This document shows, piece after piece, positions 23,100-35,876 of a DNA stretch of 64,000 nt; the first letter of the stretch is position 1; each line of letters opens with the position of its first letter. A program made the translations under genes and the position numbers. Source of the DNA: Gelatoporia subvermispora B (taxonomy: Eukaryota; Basidiomycota; Agaricomycetes; Polyporales; Gelatoporiaceae); NCBI GenBank assembly GCA_000320605.2, contig KB445793.1, forward strand, positions 1,447,122 through 1,511,121. The letters are read 5' to 3'. The notes under the pieces were generated by a model, which was given only the letters and a program-made list of their open reading frames with translations, was not told the DNA's origin and did no database searches.

Positions 23100-23568
23100 G
23101 GCTTTGCGGGCTCAAGTTCATAATACTGGATTTAGACTGTGCGACCTTACCTGGACTGTGTGCTGTTTACCCTGCTTATCCTTTATCAGCGACGACCCCG
23201 CTGTCATTTGCACTCCATCACACCACCACGCTCCTTCCATTCTGCCAACGCTGTTGTAGACGCTGCGCTCACATTCCTTATCGTTATTGGTACCATTATG
23301 CGACACGGACACTCAGTGCTTGATCAACTAGAAATTATCAGTATCATTGTCTGCATGAGGTGCCGGAACGGCATCACAGCGTCACCAGCGTGCCACTAGC
23401 CATCCGTCAAGTTGTGGTGCGAAATGCCCATATACGAGCAGAGACATGTCATTTTGAAGACAAGGCATAACGCATACACATAGTGAGAATGACCGCCTGC
23501 TCAAAGCCATAAGAGATAGACACGTCTAGCGCCTAGACGACCGCCGCCCCAGCTACAGACTGCCCCGC
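23100..23568. other. Convergent intergenic gap
   Basis: 469 bp between the 3' ends of the RasGEF and RPL17 genes. Short open frames only; no gene supported. Confidence 0.5.
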
Positions 23569-24453
23569 TCACTGAGTGCGCGCAGCCTCAATGCGCCTAC
23601 GCGCGACCTGCCGCCTGTTGAGGCCAGTGAGTGACGCGGCGACGGCATCCTTGTCCTTGCTGCGCTCAACCTCGGAGTCAGTCGCGGAGAGGATGATTTC
23701 GACGTGGCAGGGGTGACCCTGGTAGGGGTTAATGCGACCGTGCGCACGGTATGTGCGGCGGCGGGTTTTCTGGAGGAAAAGTGGGATGGGCTAAGTGGGG
23801 GGTACCAGATGTAGAGTACATAGACGACATACGGGCGCCTGCTGGACGACAATGTTCTTGATGTACAAATCCTCGAGCTCGAGGTTCTTCGCGTCCGCGT
23901 TCGACTCCGCGTTCTTCAGCAGACGGGAGATGAACTTCACGGACTTCTCGGGCCAGCGACCTGTTGCATTCTTGTGAGCAAGACAAAGCAGAACCGCTAA
24001 GTGCGGGACGCACCCTGGGTCGCCTTGAACTGCTTCGCCTGGGACGCACGGCCGACACCACCAGCGAAGCGACGGAAGGGAATGACTTGCTTGTGGTCGG
24101 AAACGTCGCCGAGGTAAGCGTAGGCCTTGGTCAGCTTAAGACCTGTAAACGTCTCCCTGGTCAATCCTTCCGCCACCAGTTACACTGCTTTCTCGGGACA
24201 CAGACCAGTCAGGGCAGCCGCAACTTCACGCATGTTCTTGAAGTGGGTCCGGAGGTACTCGCCGCGAGCGCGGGAGGCTGTAGGAGTGCGACAGACATCC
24301 GGTCAGTCTGGGGTCATTCGGACGGCATAGCGCCAGCAGTTTTGGACGTACTCTTCTCCGGGTTGGTGGCGAGGGCGGCGGCGGCGTAGCGAACTGCATC
24401 CAAACATGTTCAGCAGCGTTCTGGCAGCATTTAAGTAGAGTTTACACACCCAT
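23569..24453 (-). CDS. RPL17: 60S ribosomal protein L17 (uL22)
   Basis: Six exons (24450-24453, 24352-24393, 24206-24277, 24014-24142, 23833-23960, 23569-23769) give 191 residues. The first coding exon is only ATGG, a layout common in fungal ribosomal-protein genes. Diagnostic blocks are [59 protein letters not shown], and [14 protein letters not shown] near the C-terminus. uL22 lines the exit tunnel of the large cytosolic subunit. Length and sequence are normal. A T/A-rich TATA-like stretch lies 108 bp upstream. Confidence 0.95.
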
Positions 24454-25468
24454 CTTGAAGTCTTGAAATGTCGGGCCCAGTCGTGCGCTATGTTGCGGGG
24501 AGGATTCCAAGGTGGCTGAACTCTACTTGCCACAACTACCAAGTACCCGGCAATCCCCGAATATATATAAAGCGCCCACTCTTTCCATGGGCGCCTAATA
24601 GAATGTTGCCTGTTGCTCGTCCTGTCTATGCTCGTGTTGGAGGATCTGTGTCTGAGATGCTCCGGAGCGACTTGGTCGAGAGGTTCAAGGTTATTCTTGC
24701 TTGACTGGCAAACGGCCTCTGCTGATGTTCTGGCTGGTTTGGACTGCTATTCTTCATACTGACACGGGAAAATTCATTGTCTTCTATCCTCATCTTCGAA
24801 ATCCTTGTCAGCACTCAATGACAATAAGCCGTGTTTCTTGCATCTCGTCGACTCAGAGCTCGTTGACGGAATTTTATCCCGACTACCCTACCTTGGTGTG
24901 ATTGTTATGGAATCGGCCTCGCTGTAGTGCAGTCTTACTCGATGTTCTCGTCCCTTGTCTGGAATCGACTGCCCCTCGTATAATGTGGGTTCTCCCGCAA
25001 TGAAACTGTCAATGGTAGTTCTGCTGCAGTTGGAGGAGTGTAGGGTGTGGGAGTAATGGTGCGGTTATGTAAGGTGTCTAAGTGTAGTCTCCTACGTATC
25101 AATGTATCATGATACAGCGTTTCCCTTTGTCATTGATTCGTTGTTGAGAATATTATACCTCTATAACGCATTCTCATGTCGAGTTCGAGTTTCAAGCGAG
25201 GTGTGGAATGCCCAGAGGAGCTCGATTCCACGATCAAGATTTAGCAGCCGTGGTTGGCGCTCGCGATGAATCCGCGGTGTTGACCGATCAAAACAGCACG
25301 AGGCAGCACGAGGTCGACTTTCGGTCCTTCCAGCCTAAGTACCCACAATCACACTTGCGCAACGCGCATCTCAATAGCTCGAGCCGCCAAGCTGCATGAT
25401 TTCTTACTATAATTGTTGACTGAGTCCAACCCTGAGCTGGTCTTCAATCTCTGCCGTGACGACGCGGA
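24454..25468. promoter_or_regulatory. Divergent region, RPL17 / RICTOR
   Basis: About 1 kb between two head-to-head starts. A TATATATAA-type element at 24561-24570 can be read on either strand and lies about 108 bp from the RPL17 ATG. A 33-codon plus-strand frame at 24603-24704 follows it but shows no domain and is not called. Confidence 0.4.
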
Positions 25469-28400
25469 ATGCCAGCGCTCGTGGTCGAACAGACCTCCGG
25501 CGGTGGTGGTTCATCCAGCATGCGGTCGATATCTACAGGAGCTTCTGTCAGCTCAACTAGCACCGTCAATGTCTCCACAAGTGGCCCGTCTACCAGGGAC
25601 CGTAGTGGCTCCGATCATGTATTTGATGCCGAGACGCAAGACCCGGTGAGTGGTAATCCGGTGGCATTGCTGTGAGCTATCTCAGTGACACGAGACGGAT
25701 TAGGTGGTGGCTCTAAACAACCAGCTGAAGGTGGAGCATCGCATCAGAGAGGGTGCAGAAAACTTGCTGCAGATGGCGTTGACCGTGAGCATTATGGCAT
25801 CTTCTGTGTCATTCTCAGGAGATCTCAATCTTGCTGTCAAGGATACACTGCGAATGCAAGTGCAGAGCGAGTTGGAAATGGCCAAGCACAAGATAAGTGC
25901 CATCACTAAATCCATTGAAACTCGTACGTCGCCACTCCGACACGGATAGGACAAATTCATGACGACCAATTACAGACTCTGCCCGCAACCAACGTAAGAA
26001 GAGCCTCGATATCAGTGGCAACAAGCGCAAGTTCACGGGCACGCCCCTGGGACAAAATGTTAAGTGGAGGGAGGTTCATGACGAACGAGGTACGGTGTAC
26101 ATTTGACTGCCTAATACCATGTCTCATGTAATATGCAGATGACTTCCGCACGGCGATGCACCAAGCGCATTCCGCACTAAGAACGCTTACCTCCCTCGCT
26201 CGTCCTGCTAGCTCTTCGCAACCAACCACACCTGCGTCACCATCTACATCGCCATCATCGTCAACACCGCCGACTGTCGCGTCGCTGAGCGATGCAGCCA
26301 AGACGCGAGCTAGGATCGAGGCTATGGCCCTTCTAATAGGTATCTTACAGAGGAATCTGCGCGTCTGCTATGAGCTGGACATAGTTGAGGTAGTACACGC
26401 GTAAGTGCAGGATTGTGTCTATGTTTGCACCACTCAAGGTCGTGGTCAGTGTGTTGCCATGCCTATCGGACAAGTCGACCAAGCATTGCAGAGCAACTGC
26501 TTACCGCTTGATCCGACACTCGCTTGTGGATACACATACCGTATCTCGGCTACTGGAACAGGATTTGGACTGGTACATTGTGAAGTGAGTTCCTCCCAGC
26601 GACCGATCGCTGCTCTGGACTAGAACACATTCAGGTCGTTGGCACGTGACAACAAACATGCTGTAGAGAAGGAGCAGGTCATCAAGCTCATTCGGACAAT
26701 CGTTGAAATTGGTTCTGAGCGACATGACCCGGACGAAGGTGCAGCATCTGGCACCGTCCCGCTCTCCGAGGCGGTCATGCGTGCGTTCATTGCGGTGGCG
26801 GAATACCCCGAAGATCCCTTCAGGCCAATATGCGTGCAAACGTTGGCGGAGATATGTGAGCGAATTGCACTGACTATCGATCACCTCTCTCAGACTGACA
26901 ACGTCGTTCTCAGTGCTCATCGATATCGACCTGGTTGCAAGGACAGGAGGTATTAGGATATTGTTACATGCTCTCGCCGAAGGCCCGCCCGAAATGGCGC
27001 CCATCCTGGCATCTGCTTTCTTGTACATCATCGACTCGCCTCGCACGAGAGCATACCTCAAGCCAGGTGTTGATCTTGAGGTTTGCCGCTACTTGTTAGC
27101 TGGGAAACTTCTCTGAGAATCTTCGGTAGATTGCCTTGACTGGTATAACAGACGCATATGGGAAAGGGACTGAACACGTTGACAAGATGAGGGCCTGCAC
27201 CCGAGTCATCGTCACTATGCTGCGCACTTGGAGTGGTAAGTCTGGCAAATTTCCTGTCGCTGTGTGGAGACCCCGACTGATTGGACTGCCAGGTCTGATG
27301 TACCTATGCTTGCGGGACAAGTTAGCGGTTCGCGCAATTGTCGATGGGCTTCGCATACCCTCCCTACAAACGCGGGTGAGCAGATGCCTGTCCCACTGAG
27401 AGGACCTGAGTGACCCACGCTGTAATAGGAAGTCATCATCGACATGTTCTTCGATTTGTTCAATATCAAGCCTCCAGAATGGCACCAAGCCTTCATCGAC
27501 GGCCGACGCCTTACAAGTGCGTCTTCTCACGTTGTTCGTAACTTGGGCTCAGCTGATGACCATGATAGTGTATCGAAGGTCTAAGCCCAGCATTGAGCCT
27601 GGTCCGATCCTCGAATCGCCTCCGCCTTCCGATTCCCTCAAGCTCACTGACCAATATATTGCCTTATTGATACTTATATTCACCAAGGCCGGTCTGCTGG
27701 ACGTACGCGATTTTGGCGCTCTGCTATCCATATCACCGGGGCTCATTCTGGACTTCAGGCCCTGACAGAGATGTTCGAAGAGACGACAACAGGTAGCAAT
27801 TTGTCAAGAAAGGCCACTTTACTCATGGCGGAGCTCCTGCAGAAAGCAAATCGCGTGCTGCCTTTCTCTATTGCCGCTAAAATACAGGTCAGGGTCTTCA
27901 CCCGTTAGTATGTTTGCCTTAGCTAACATCCGGGCACGATCTCCGTCATAGGCTCTTCCACGTGTTTTCAGCCTTGCCGCGGATTACGAACTGGGCGAGC
28001 ACCGGATCATAGGCACTTCGGCGTTGACAGCCATTGACAGCTATAATCGCCACCGGTCTCGACTGCAGCCCGCGTCAGTGAGGGGCGACTCCCGCCCAAG
28101 GTACCCGAACCATTATACTCGGTGCCTCCGTTGCTCATATACTTCCATATAGGGCAAATTCGATTGAGGACGCCGTGAGGCGCGGACAGAAGCAGGTCGA
28201 ACAAGCTAAAATCAAGTTAGCCATGCAGATGGACGACAAGACGTTCCAGACCTGTCTGCTGGATACTCAGGTAGCATCTCTCGGTATCCCGCGGTTACGT
28301 GGTCTCAGTGACATGGTATTTGATAGGTGATGCTCACGAAAGATTCGACGAAGTGGAATTTCGATGCCCTGCAAGAGCTGGTTGAAGGCCCACTTCAGAA

Positions 28401-30915
28401 CTCGAAGAGGATGGAGGAAGCAATCAAGGTGTCAAGATACATGCGCAAGCTGATGTCATTCTTTCACCCTTTCAACCACCGATTCTCAGATCTGCAAAGG
28501 ACGACCGTGAGATAAGCGTCGTTCGGGGATTTCTGCTAGCTGATGCTGGTTGACAGCATAATGTCCGATGGATTCGGCTAGGCTGCATGCTACTGAATGT
28601 ATTGATGTCAAGTTCCGACGGTCTCCGGCTCCTCTCCGAGGATGAATTCCTGGGGCAGATTGTCAAGTGTTTCGCCCAGCTAGATCCGGTACGTCGCCGT
28701 CGCTGGGGACCGCGGTTAACTATGTACTTGGCTAACTATGGTACCCGAAGTTCAATGGCACTCCGACGTCGGATCCGATATTCTCAAAGAAGCGTATGCA
28801 AGAGACACTGACGTATGGCTACTTTGAGATGCTTGGTACACTGAGCAGACGCAAGGAAGGCCTCGAGTGCGTGTCTGCTCGCCATGGAGGGCATTAGTGA
28901 CTGATCATTTTTGTAGACTACTCGAGAAGGCCAGGCTCTTCACTGCATTCTATCATGTCAGCGAATTGCGAAGTCGTGAAGACTTAATCAAAGCCATAAT
29001 CGAGAACCTGGACTACAGCATGTGCGGATTTTAGACAACATATTACAGGAACCACTCACTTAGCTTCATGCAGTGATGGCCATTCACGAATCGTTTTGTC
29101 AAAAGCTCTGACCTCAAGCTACAAGGTCCGACACTCTGAAGACGCCCATATATGCTAGCTAACCATCTACTCTTCTAGCACATCCGGCTGTTCGCCACAA
29201 ACCACCTTGGGGATCTAATTCGTGCAGCCACTGTCGCGAATGCATGGACTCTTCGCCTCCTCTTGACACAACTGTACGATCCTGCGCCGGAAGTACGTGC
29301 AGATGCTGTGCGCTTCCTGGAAGAAGCGTGCGAGGCCGTGGATGTCCTTCAAACTGTGGTGGAAATGCAGCCTACTCTAGACCATCTTGGAGAAATCGGG
29401 CACCCATTGCTCCTTAAGTGAATAATTAGAAGGATCATGGGAATGGCGGAGCTGATTTTAGTTCACAGATTCATGTCCACTCCCACTGGCTTCCGTTTCT
29501 TGTATGCAGCGGGTTACATCGATCGTGAGATGGACATTTGGTTTCATGTAAGTGATTGCCCTCATTGGGAAGTGCTTGGATTGATAGTTGATTAGGAACG
29601 TAACCTGAGCTACGTCGTTCATATTGAGGTCTTCCTCTCCAAAGCGTTCAACGCCTCCGCTGACGAGGAAGATGAGTTGATGTTAGTATCTGCCAGTTAA
29701 GGATATATTGCGCTTTCACTCACAGGCTGAGTCTAGGAACTTCGATGGCATCGTTCCTCCTCATTTCTACGGGGTGATGGCGAAGACGGACCTAGGGTGC
29801 CAAGTCTTGCAAGAGAAGGGTCATTTCTCAGAGTTTTCGCTCTTCATCCGGATGCATGGTCTCGAAAATGAAGATCAAGACCTGATCATGAAGCTGAAGA
29901 GTGTTCTCTGGGCTGTGGTATGTCAGTGACACAAATATTGCGCCCTGTGATGAATCTTCTTTGCAGGGCAATATCGGAGCTAGTGAGGGTGGTCTTCCTT
30001 TCCTTGAGGAGGAAGAGATCGTTCCTACAATCCTGGAGATCGCGGAGAAATCATTGGTGCTCTCTGTCCGAGGGTATGTGCCTCAAACGACCGAGTATAC
30101 ATCGATCTCACTTTAAATTAGTACATGCTTCTTCGTTCTTGGACTCATATCTTCAACCCCTCAAGGCGCGGAAATCCTTGATGATTACCACTGGGAAGCA
30201 ACATTATCTCCCTTAGGATTACCTACAGGACTTTGCGTGCCCTTGGACGTAGAGAGCTTCACATCAGTGCGTGGAGGCTTTGGTCATAATATCGTTGGCC
30301 TAAATTCTGCGTCAGCTCCCACCATGGGAATGTGTATCAAATGAAGGCGCTAACAGCACTCGTCTGAAGCCTGCGGAGACTGAACAGGAGGCAGAAGTCA
30401 TGACAGCGATTTACAACCTAGCCAACACTGTCATTGCAAACGCTGCTTCGCGATCACTTGCACGGTCAGCAATCTCATGTCATTCACCGCATTCATCGTT
30501 AATATTTTAATCGAATCGTAGAATGAAGGCCCGACCGGAATACCGACATATATTCTCGTCGCCCTCGATGTTCTACCGTGCGCTCCATACTGTCTCATCG
30601 CAACGATACAAGCTGCCAGTGCGGCGGTACATTTTCGATTTATTCAATATCGACCTAGACGCCGACTCTGTCAAGGCCCTGTCCGAACACGCCGAGTCGC
30701 TGACGTTGCCACCAGACGTCGCAGTGGACGAACCACCAGAACCTCGGGTAGTCAGCTTCCTTGGTCGCCCTGTCAATGAAAAGCAGGACCCTGACAGCGA
30801 CGAGGAAGAACTTGACGAGGATGATGACGATCGTGCCAACTTTATCGACAAACCCCCTGTCATGAGCCTACGGCCAGTAAGCCGGATCGTCGGCTTCGAC
30901 AGAGGGATCGAATGA
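25469..30915 (+). CDS. AVO3: TORC2 scaffold subunit RICTOR (Avo3/Tsc11/Ste20p homologue)
   Basis: More than twenty exons separated by short introns; exon 1 is 25469-25645 and the last 30523-30915. The product is roughly 1300-1400 residues of mostly alpha-solenoid. The start is Ser/Gly/Thr-rich, then an HR1-like helical pair (NNQLKVEHRIREGAENLLQM, KKSLDISGNKRKF). The RICTOR N-terminal repeat region contains FRPICVQTLAEI and MFFDLFNIKPPEWHQAFIDG. The middle and V domains include LRLLLTQLYDPAPEVRADAV, MSTPTGFRFLYAAGYIDREM, LKSVLWAVGNIGASEGGLPF and RGTCFFVLGLISSTPQG. The end is acidic (DSDEEELDEDDDD). It is an essential scaffold of TOR complex 2, which phosphorylates AGC kinases such as the YPK-type kinase at 48.2-50.3 kb. 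Boundaries of some internal exons are approximate. Confidence 0.9.
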
Positions 30916-31516
30916 TTGGCTGCATGACAACTTACGATGGATTCCCCCTGGGACTGTATTCTTATGCATCATACCGCACAGGATCTGTACTATCTCAAAC
31001 TGCTGCAAATATACCTGCCACGACGATTGAGAGTTCCCTTGAAGGCGGCGTTGCCCCGGAACGCCCAGTATGACCGATCTAAGTATTGCCCGGTACAGAC
31101 ACCGCGGCTCTGCTATCTTGGCATCGACATCCCACAGCTGTTCTAATCCATGAGAACAACGACAGATGCATGCGATCGCTGGCCTCCACTGCAGTTTCGG
31201 AGGAGACGAACTAAATATGGAATCTATCATCATGGATATCATTCAGGGTGACGTGTCTCCAGACGCTCATACGGCCACATCGTTACGGGCGGCGGCCGCA
31301 TCTAGGTGGTAGCAGGCTTTACGTATGTTGGAAATTTCTGCAACCGAAAGCTCACTAAGAGGCCTTGGCAGCTGAGTTCTGCTCTGAACGTATAAGATGA
31401 CACAGACGGGCTGTCAGCCACATCGTCCTCGTATGTCGCACTTTTCTCCAGCGCCGTGCCACTTCACTGCAATACGCGTCACTCGCTTAAGTCTAGAGAT
31501 CTTAAGACTCCAGACC
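30916..31516. other. Intergenic region
   Basis: 601 bp between RICTOR and the DUF6533 gene. No additional gene or clear regulatory motif was found. Confidence 0.5.
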
Positions 31517-33520
31517 ATGACGGAGGACACAGGTAGCCTCTCAAGTTATGTTTATCTAACTGAGAGTGGGATGCAGACGAGTATAGGATCGAGTAAGTCT
31601 ATTCCCGTGAGCCGAGTACTTGTGATATTCCGACACTCACTTGCGCAGCTTCCGCACTCACCCTGCTGTTGTGCGTCAACACTGACTCAAGCCGCGGGAT
31701 GTGTCGTTGCAGAGCTGATGTCGTATCTAGATTCGATCACCTGCTAACCTTCCGGGATGAGGTTCGGCTCATGGGTATTGCGGATTTTAATGTGCACTCA
31801 CACATATCGGATTATACAAAAACAGGTCGACCTTTTTTGGGGAACGCCTTGCACAGTGCCCAAGGCCATATATGTTAGTGACGTTCGCATTCATACTCCC
31901 TTACATTATCTTTACTCGTATCCCCTGGAGTTCTGGGTCTGTATAATAGTGCTCGATTCACGCTAGTCAGCTGAGATGGTCTGAAACAGAACCGTTACTT
32001 CACTGCGGCCGTTGTCGGGTTAGAATTTTCATCCTCTCGTCCATTGTCTTCAACTGAGCATTTCCAGATTTATCACATACAGTGAGTGCACAAAGGACAG
32101 ATTTGTTTATATGCCGCAATGCCTGATACCTGTCCTCATAGTCGATCATAGACGTGACTTGTCCACTTCAGTAAGTAATCAAGGTCGCGCTTCGAATAAG
32201 CTCAAACCAACTTAAATGCAGGCGTAAGCCACCTTGATCACACATTGTTCATTGCTGATACCAATAGTGCCAGATGCGCTCAGATGTTATTGGTGTCGCT
32301 ATCTTCTATGTGGTGATTCTGCTGGATGCTAATGGACGTACTAGTTAAGCAACATTGGTGCGGCTGTAGTGTCCCTGACAATGGATCTCATTCTGCTGTT
32401 CAGGTAGGTTGCACCGGGGTTCTATGGCCCTTTCTTACGTCTCGTAGAGTATGGATTTTATATGACCGGTCACGCAAATGGCTATGGATACTCGGTTTGG
32501 CGTTCATAGGTGGGTACCCAGCATTACGGGTCATATGCACGAGCGCTGAACGGTAGTCCCTTTAGCAGAGGTTGTTGCCTTGTAGGAGTTCCCTCTTTTC
32601 GCTTTTTTCTAATGTATTGAGTCTGTCTCTGCAGAGTCGTGTTATCTTTGTGTTGGAATCGCCCACGTGAGTCCTGCGTCCATATGTCGACTAAGACTGT
32701 CTTCTATCCTTGCAGTACAGTCTTCCTGCGTGCAGAGTAAGCCCTTGCTCGAAATATTCACGATGAGTGCCTGGAGGCGTGTTTACATCACTTTATAGAC
32801 CTGTTTCAATAGGATGTCATACTGCACGTGAGTTGTAGCCCTGCCCCTTGCTCAGCGTACACAGATATCGATGCCTATCTTACAGCTCATGGTATACACT
32901 TCATGATATACGCCCTTCCAATCCTTGTTGTGGTAAGATGTCATATTGGCATTGCAATCTTATATTGACAAGTTGTCTCACTTTCAGTCACTGGGAGGAT
33001 TCTTAATGACTATATATCGCTGTGTTAAGATGTTACGCGCGTCTAGACCATTCCGAATGCCGATGGTAGAGTTATATCTACACGACGGCATACTGTATGT
33101 TCTTGCTGCTGTTCGTGAGCACTAGTCTGCACCGGAGTAGGGTCGAAATTGCTGAGTGCTATCTACAGCAATTGTTGTGGTCAGTATACTTCTGCCCCAG
33201 ATAGCCAAGTCTACCCTGGGCGTAGCCACCGTCAGGTAGGTCCATGGTATAGTGCGGAAACTCCCATATACTAACGTATCTCCAGTATGCAGTGCGCGTA
33301 TGTTACACATCTTCAGATGCAAAATATGAGGCTCACGTCATACAGATTGAATTCTGTAGTAGCATCTCGCGTCTTGCACAATCTTCGGCAGACCACGACA
33401 GAGGAATCGCATCTCTTGGTACAGGAGACGCACATTGAACTGGCTGTCAGGGAGATTGCGCAAGGGCCTGTCAACATTGATCATACTTCTTCTGTATCTT
33501 GCGTACGAGAGGTACCTTGA
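31517..33520 (+). CDS. DUF6533-type multi-pass membrane protein
   Basis: The gene is cut into about a dozen small exons by 45-70-nt introns, so no single open frame reveals it. After MTEDTGSLSSYVYLTESG, splicing yields the DUF6533 core SALTLLLFDHLLTFRDEV then DLFWGTPCTVPKAIY and NRYF. Later exons give MDLILLFRVWILYDRSRKWL, MIYALPILVV, FLMTIYRCVKMLRASR, VELYLHDGILYVLA, and last LNSVVASRVLHNLRQ with a hydrophilic tail ending at 33520. The order of segments matches the seven-helix, receptor-like DUF6533 proteins abundant in Agaricomycetes; their function is unknown. Splice choices between about 32090 and 32280 and around 32550-32830 are uncertain, so an internal lesion cannot be excluded. Confidence 0.65.
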
Positions 33521-34150
33521 AACACGGCGGTCACGACAGGGCCATGGATAATGTGTACATTTCTCATCTGTTCTCATTCCCTGTCTGCTCGGTCGACGTT
33601 CATGACTGTGATGTAAACCACGGCTTGCGTGGACGTGCATATCGTAGCCTTCATGTCTATACACTTCGTAGACGACGGGTCAGGTATGGAAGTCTCGGCA
33701 GTGCGCTGTTATTATTACTACAATTTTATACCGGCCCAGTGATACAGACTGGATTTTCTCCGTCACGCTGCAAAGCTCACCTCGGCAAAAAATCAGATAA
33801 TCCATAACTATGCTAGAGAACTCTGGCATTGCAAGGAATAGGCGGATGAGATGTCGCGTTGACCTGAAGTTCGTGATTTATATGGAGAGTACGACGAGAG
33901 TGAATTTGTAGCGGCAGATCTAGCCAAATCTCTCAAACTGTTCCCGTGCATTGTTACCCTCTATGTGTACGCAAAGTGCGTCGCTATAATGTCTGGCATG
34001 TGTGGTACAGCTTCGTCGTGCAGTGAAAGCATGAGAATGTATTTTTTCGAGTCGAGCCCAAAGCCGCTGAGGAGAGTCCGTTATCAGCCATCGGCGCCCC
34101 AGGTCAACTTCATGGCGTCAACCAATCGTACCCCTCTTATGGGCGCTGAA
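33521..34150. other. Convergent intergenic gap
   Basis: 630 bp between the 3' ends of the DUF6533 gene and the minus-strand unknown gene. Short open frames only. Confidence 0.45.
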
Positions 34151-35501
34151 CTACGTGGAATGAGCAAGTTTCGGCGTCATCTGGGGTGTCTCACTGGCGT
34201 AGTCTCTCGCCGATAAGAGCTTTTTCAGCTGATTGAGCTCGATCTCATATTCTTCTGCATAGGCCGAAACCAGGTCAATTTTTCTTCACATCAGTGAGTA
34301 TGCCCCTATACATTGCTCATGCCTGATTGAATCGCTCGGGATGCACAACAACTCAAGTAATCAGGGGGCGCGCCAAAATCTGGCCGTCTCACCGGCCGGT
34401 ATAAAACTGTAGAAGGATAGGCCCGTGGTTGCAAGCATTGAGATATATCGTGATGTTGGCCTTACTGATTCCCCGTCACGTAAGGGCGACATCAATGGTT
34501 GCGCGTATAAGCCCGAAACAATTCTCGCTATTTTTCCGCTCCCTGAGCATTTTAGTCGCGACCGCAAGCAAATGATGTGTCGATGCTAATGACTATGTGA
34601 GCGTGTTTCCTTCGACATGAGGTGCAGGTCGCAATAATTTGACATTAGGCAAGACAGTTCTGAACATGATTCCGTCAAGTCCTACAATCGTTTCTGGGGA
34701 TGCTGCATGAAGCCCAGCGTCACGATCATGAATATCGGACGCGAGTAATGGCCTCGAATTCTGACGGATTCGTGTGAGTGCGTCCAGTACGCAGAGTTGG
34801 TGACGAGCTAGCGCACACCAGTTGGATAGTTCATGTAACCGGCCCAATTCATGGAAGACTGTAAGAAACTGGGTGATAGTTACGCAACAAATAGCCTACA
34901 CGCACACACCTGCCTCTTCGAGATTCACTGTCAGGGTAACCTCCTGACTGAGTCGTGGGGATGCGATGTTGCCGCTCCCTGAATCAGCGGATACGGCGTT
35001 CCGGATGTCAGTTATCACATCCTCTGTATGGTTCCAGCGGACCATATAGCGAGGTTTCGGTTGCTACACTGAGACACCCTAACGGCGAGGTCGGCTTCCT
35101 TGGTGCAGTAGAACCAATGCAGAACCGACTCCGTGAAACTGTCAGTTCTAACCGCCCGAATAAATCGATGGCGCATCATTTCCTATCTAGGCAAGACCAA
35201 GCATCCCAGAGGTTTGGAGACCATACAGTGCGTACGTGCGGTCTGCGAGACTTCCACGTCTTCGAATGCAGCCCGCGTCGCTTCCGCTCGTGATACCGCG
35301 ACAGTCGACCTGAAAACAGCCGTGTCCGTACGTATATATTCCGCGATGTCAGCTTCGTGAGGAAATCCTTCGCTTATCTACCACGACGATCTTAGGAGCG
35401 TGGAAGCAAGTGAAATAAGAGGTTTACGGCCCTGATGGACGCGTGGCAGTGGTTATGGGGACGAAAAACTCTAAATTAAGGAATTCTCTGGAAACCTCCA
35501 T
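34151..35501 (-). CDS. Unrecognised multi-exon protein
   Basis: Starting at MEVSREFLNLEFFVPIT (35501) and splicing to FPHEADIAEYIRTDTAVFRS, then STVAVSRAEATRAAFEDVEV, the minus strand gives consecutive protein-like exons: WFYCTKEADLAVRVSQCSN, NHTEDVITDIRNAVSADSGS, ELGRLHELSNWCALARHQLC, VLDALTRIRQNSRPLLASDI, and a final exon DLVSAYAEEYEIELNQLKKL ending at a TAG at 34151-34153. The product is helical with coiled-coil-like parts and no signal or membrane segment. I do not recognise a family. Several donor/acceptor choices (near 35200 and 34600-34300) are uncertain. It lies between DUF6533 and DUF6534 genes and is head-to-head with the latter. Confidence 0.4.
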
Positions 35502-35876
35502 GCTGCATAGTACGAATGTGAGTCGGAGCTGCGCCGCCCTGTAGACGCGAAGCCAATACATAATGTGGCGAGGTCCGTACCGGACAATGGAGATACCGTC
35601 GCTACCGATCTTGAAATGGCGCTACGCTAATCCCAGATAATGTGCGGAGGCATTTGAACCATTTCGCCCTTGACCATTCACCCCTTTCAAGTCTGGCACT
35701 GCCAGCGCTGCGGCGAAGTCGAAGACCTCACAGCAACACCGACAGTGAACTAGTCCGTCGCTGCCCCGGAGGCGCAGGGGACAGGATAATTCAGCGCACG
35801 AAGCCTTGAGAAAAGCGGTCAGTCGCATGACATTCGCGAATCTCGCCGCTGATCTGTCTGAGGCAAATCCTAGGTG
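35502..35876. promoter_or_regulatory. Divergent region, unknown gene / DUF6534 gene
   Basis: 375 bp between two start codons. No TATA box seen. A minus-strand open frame spanning 35622-36080 overlaps the DUF6534 first exons and is regarded as spurious. Confidence 0.4.
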
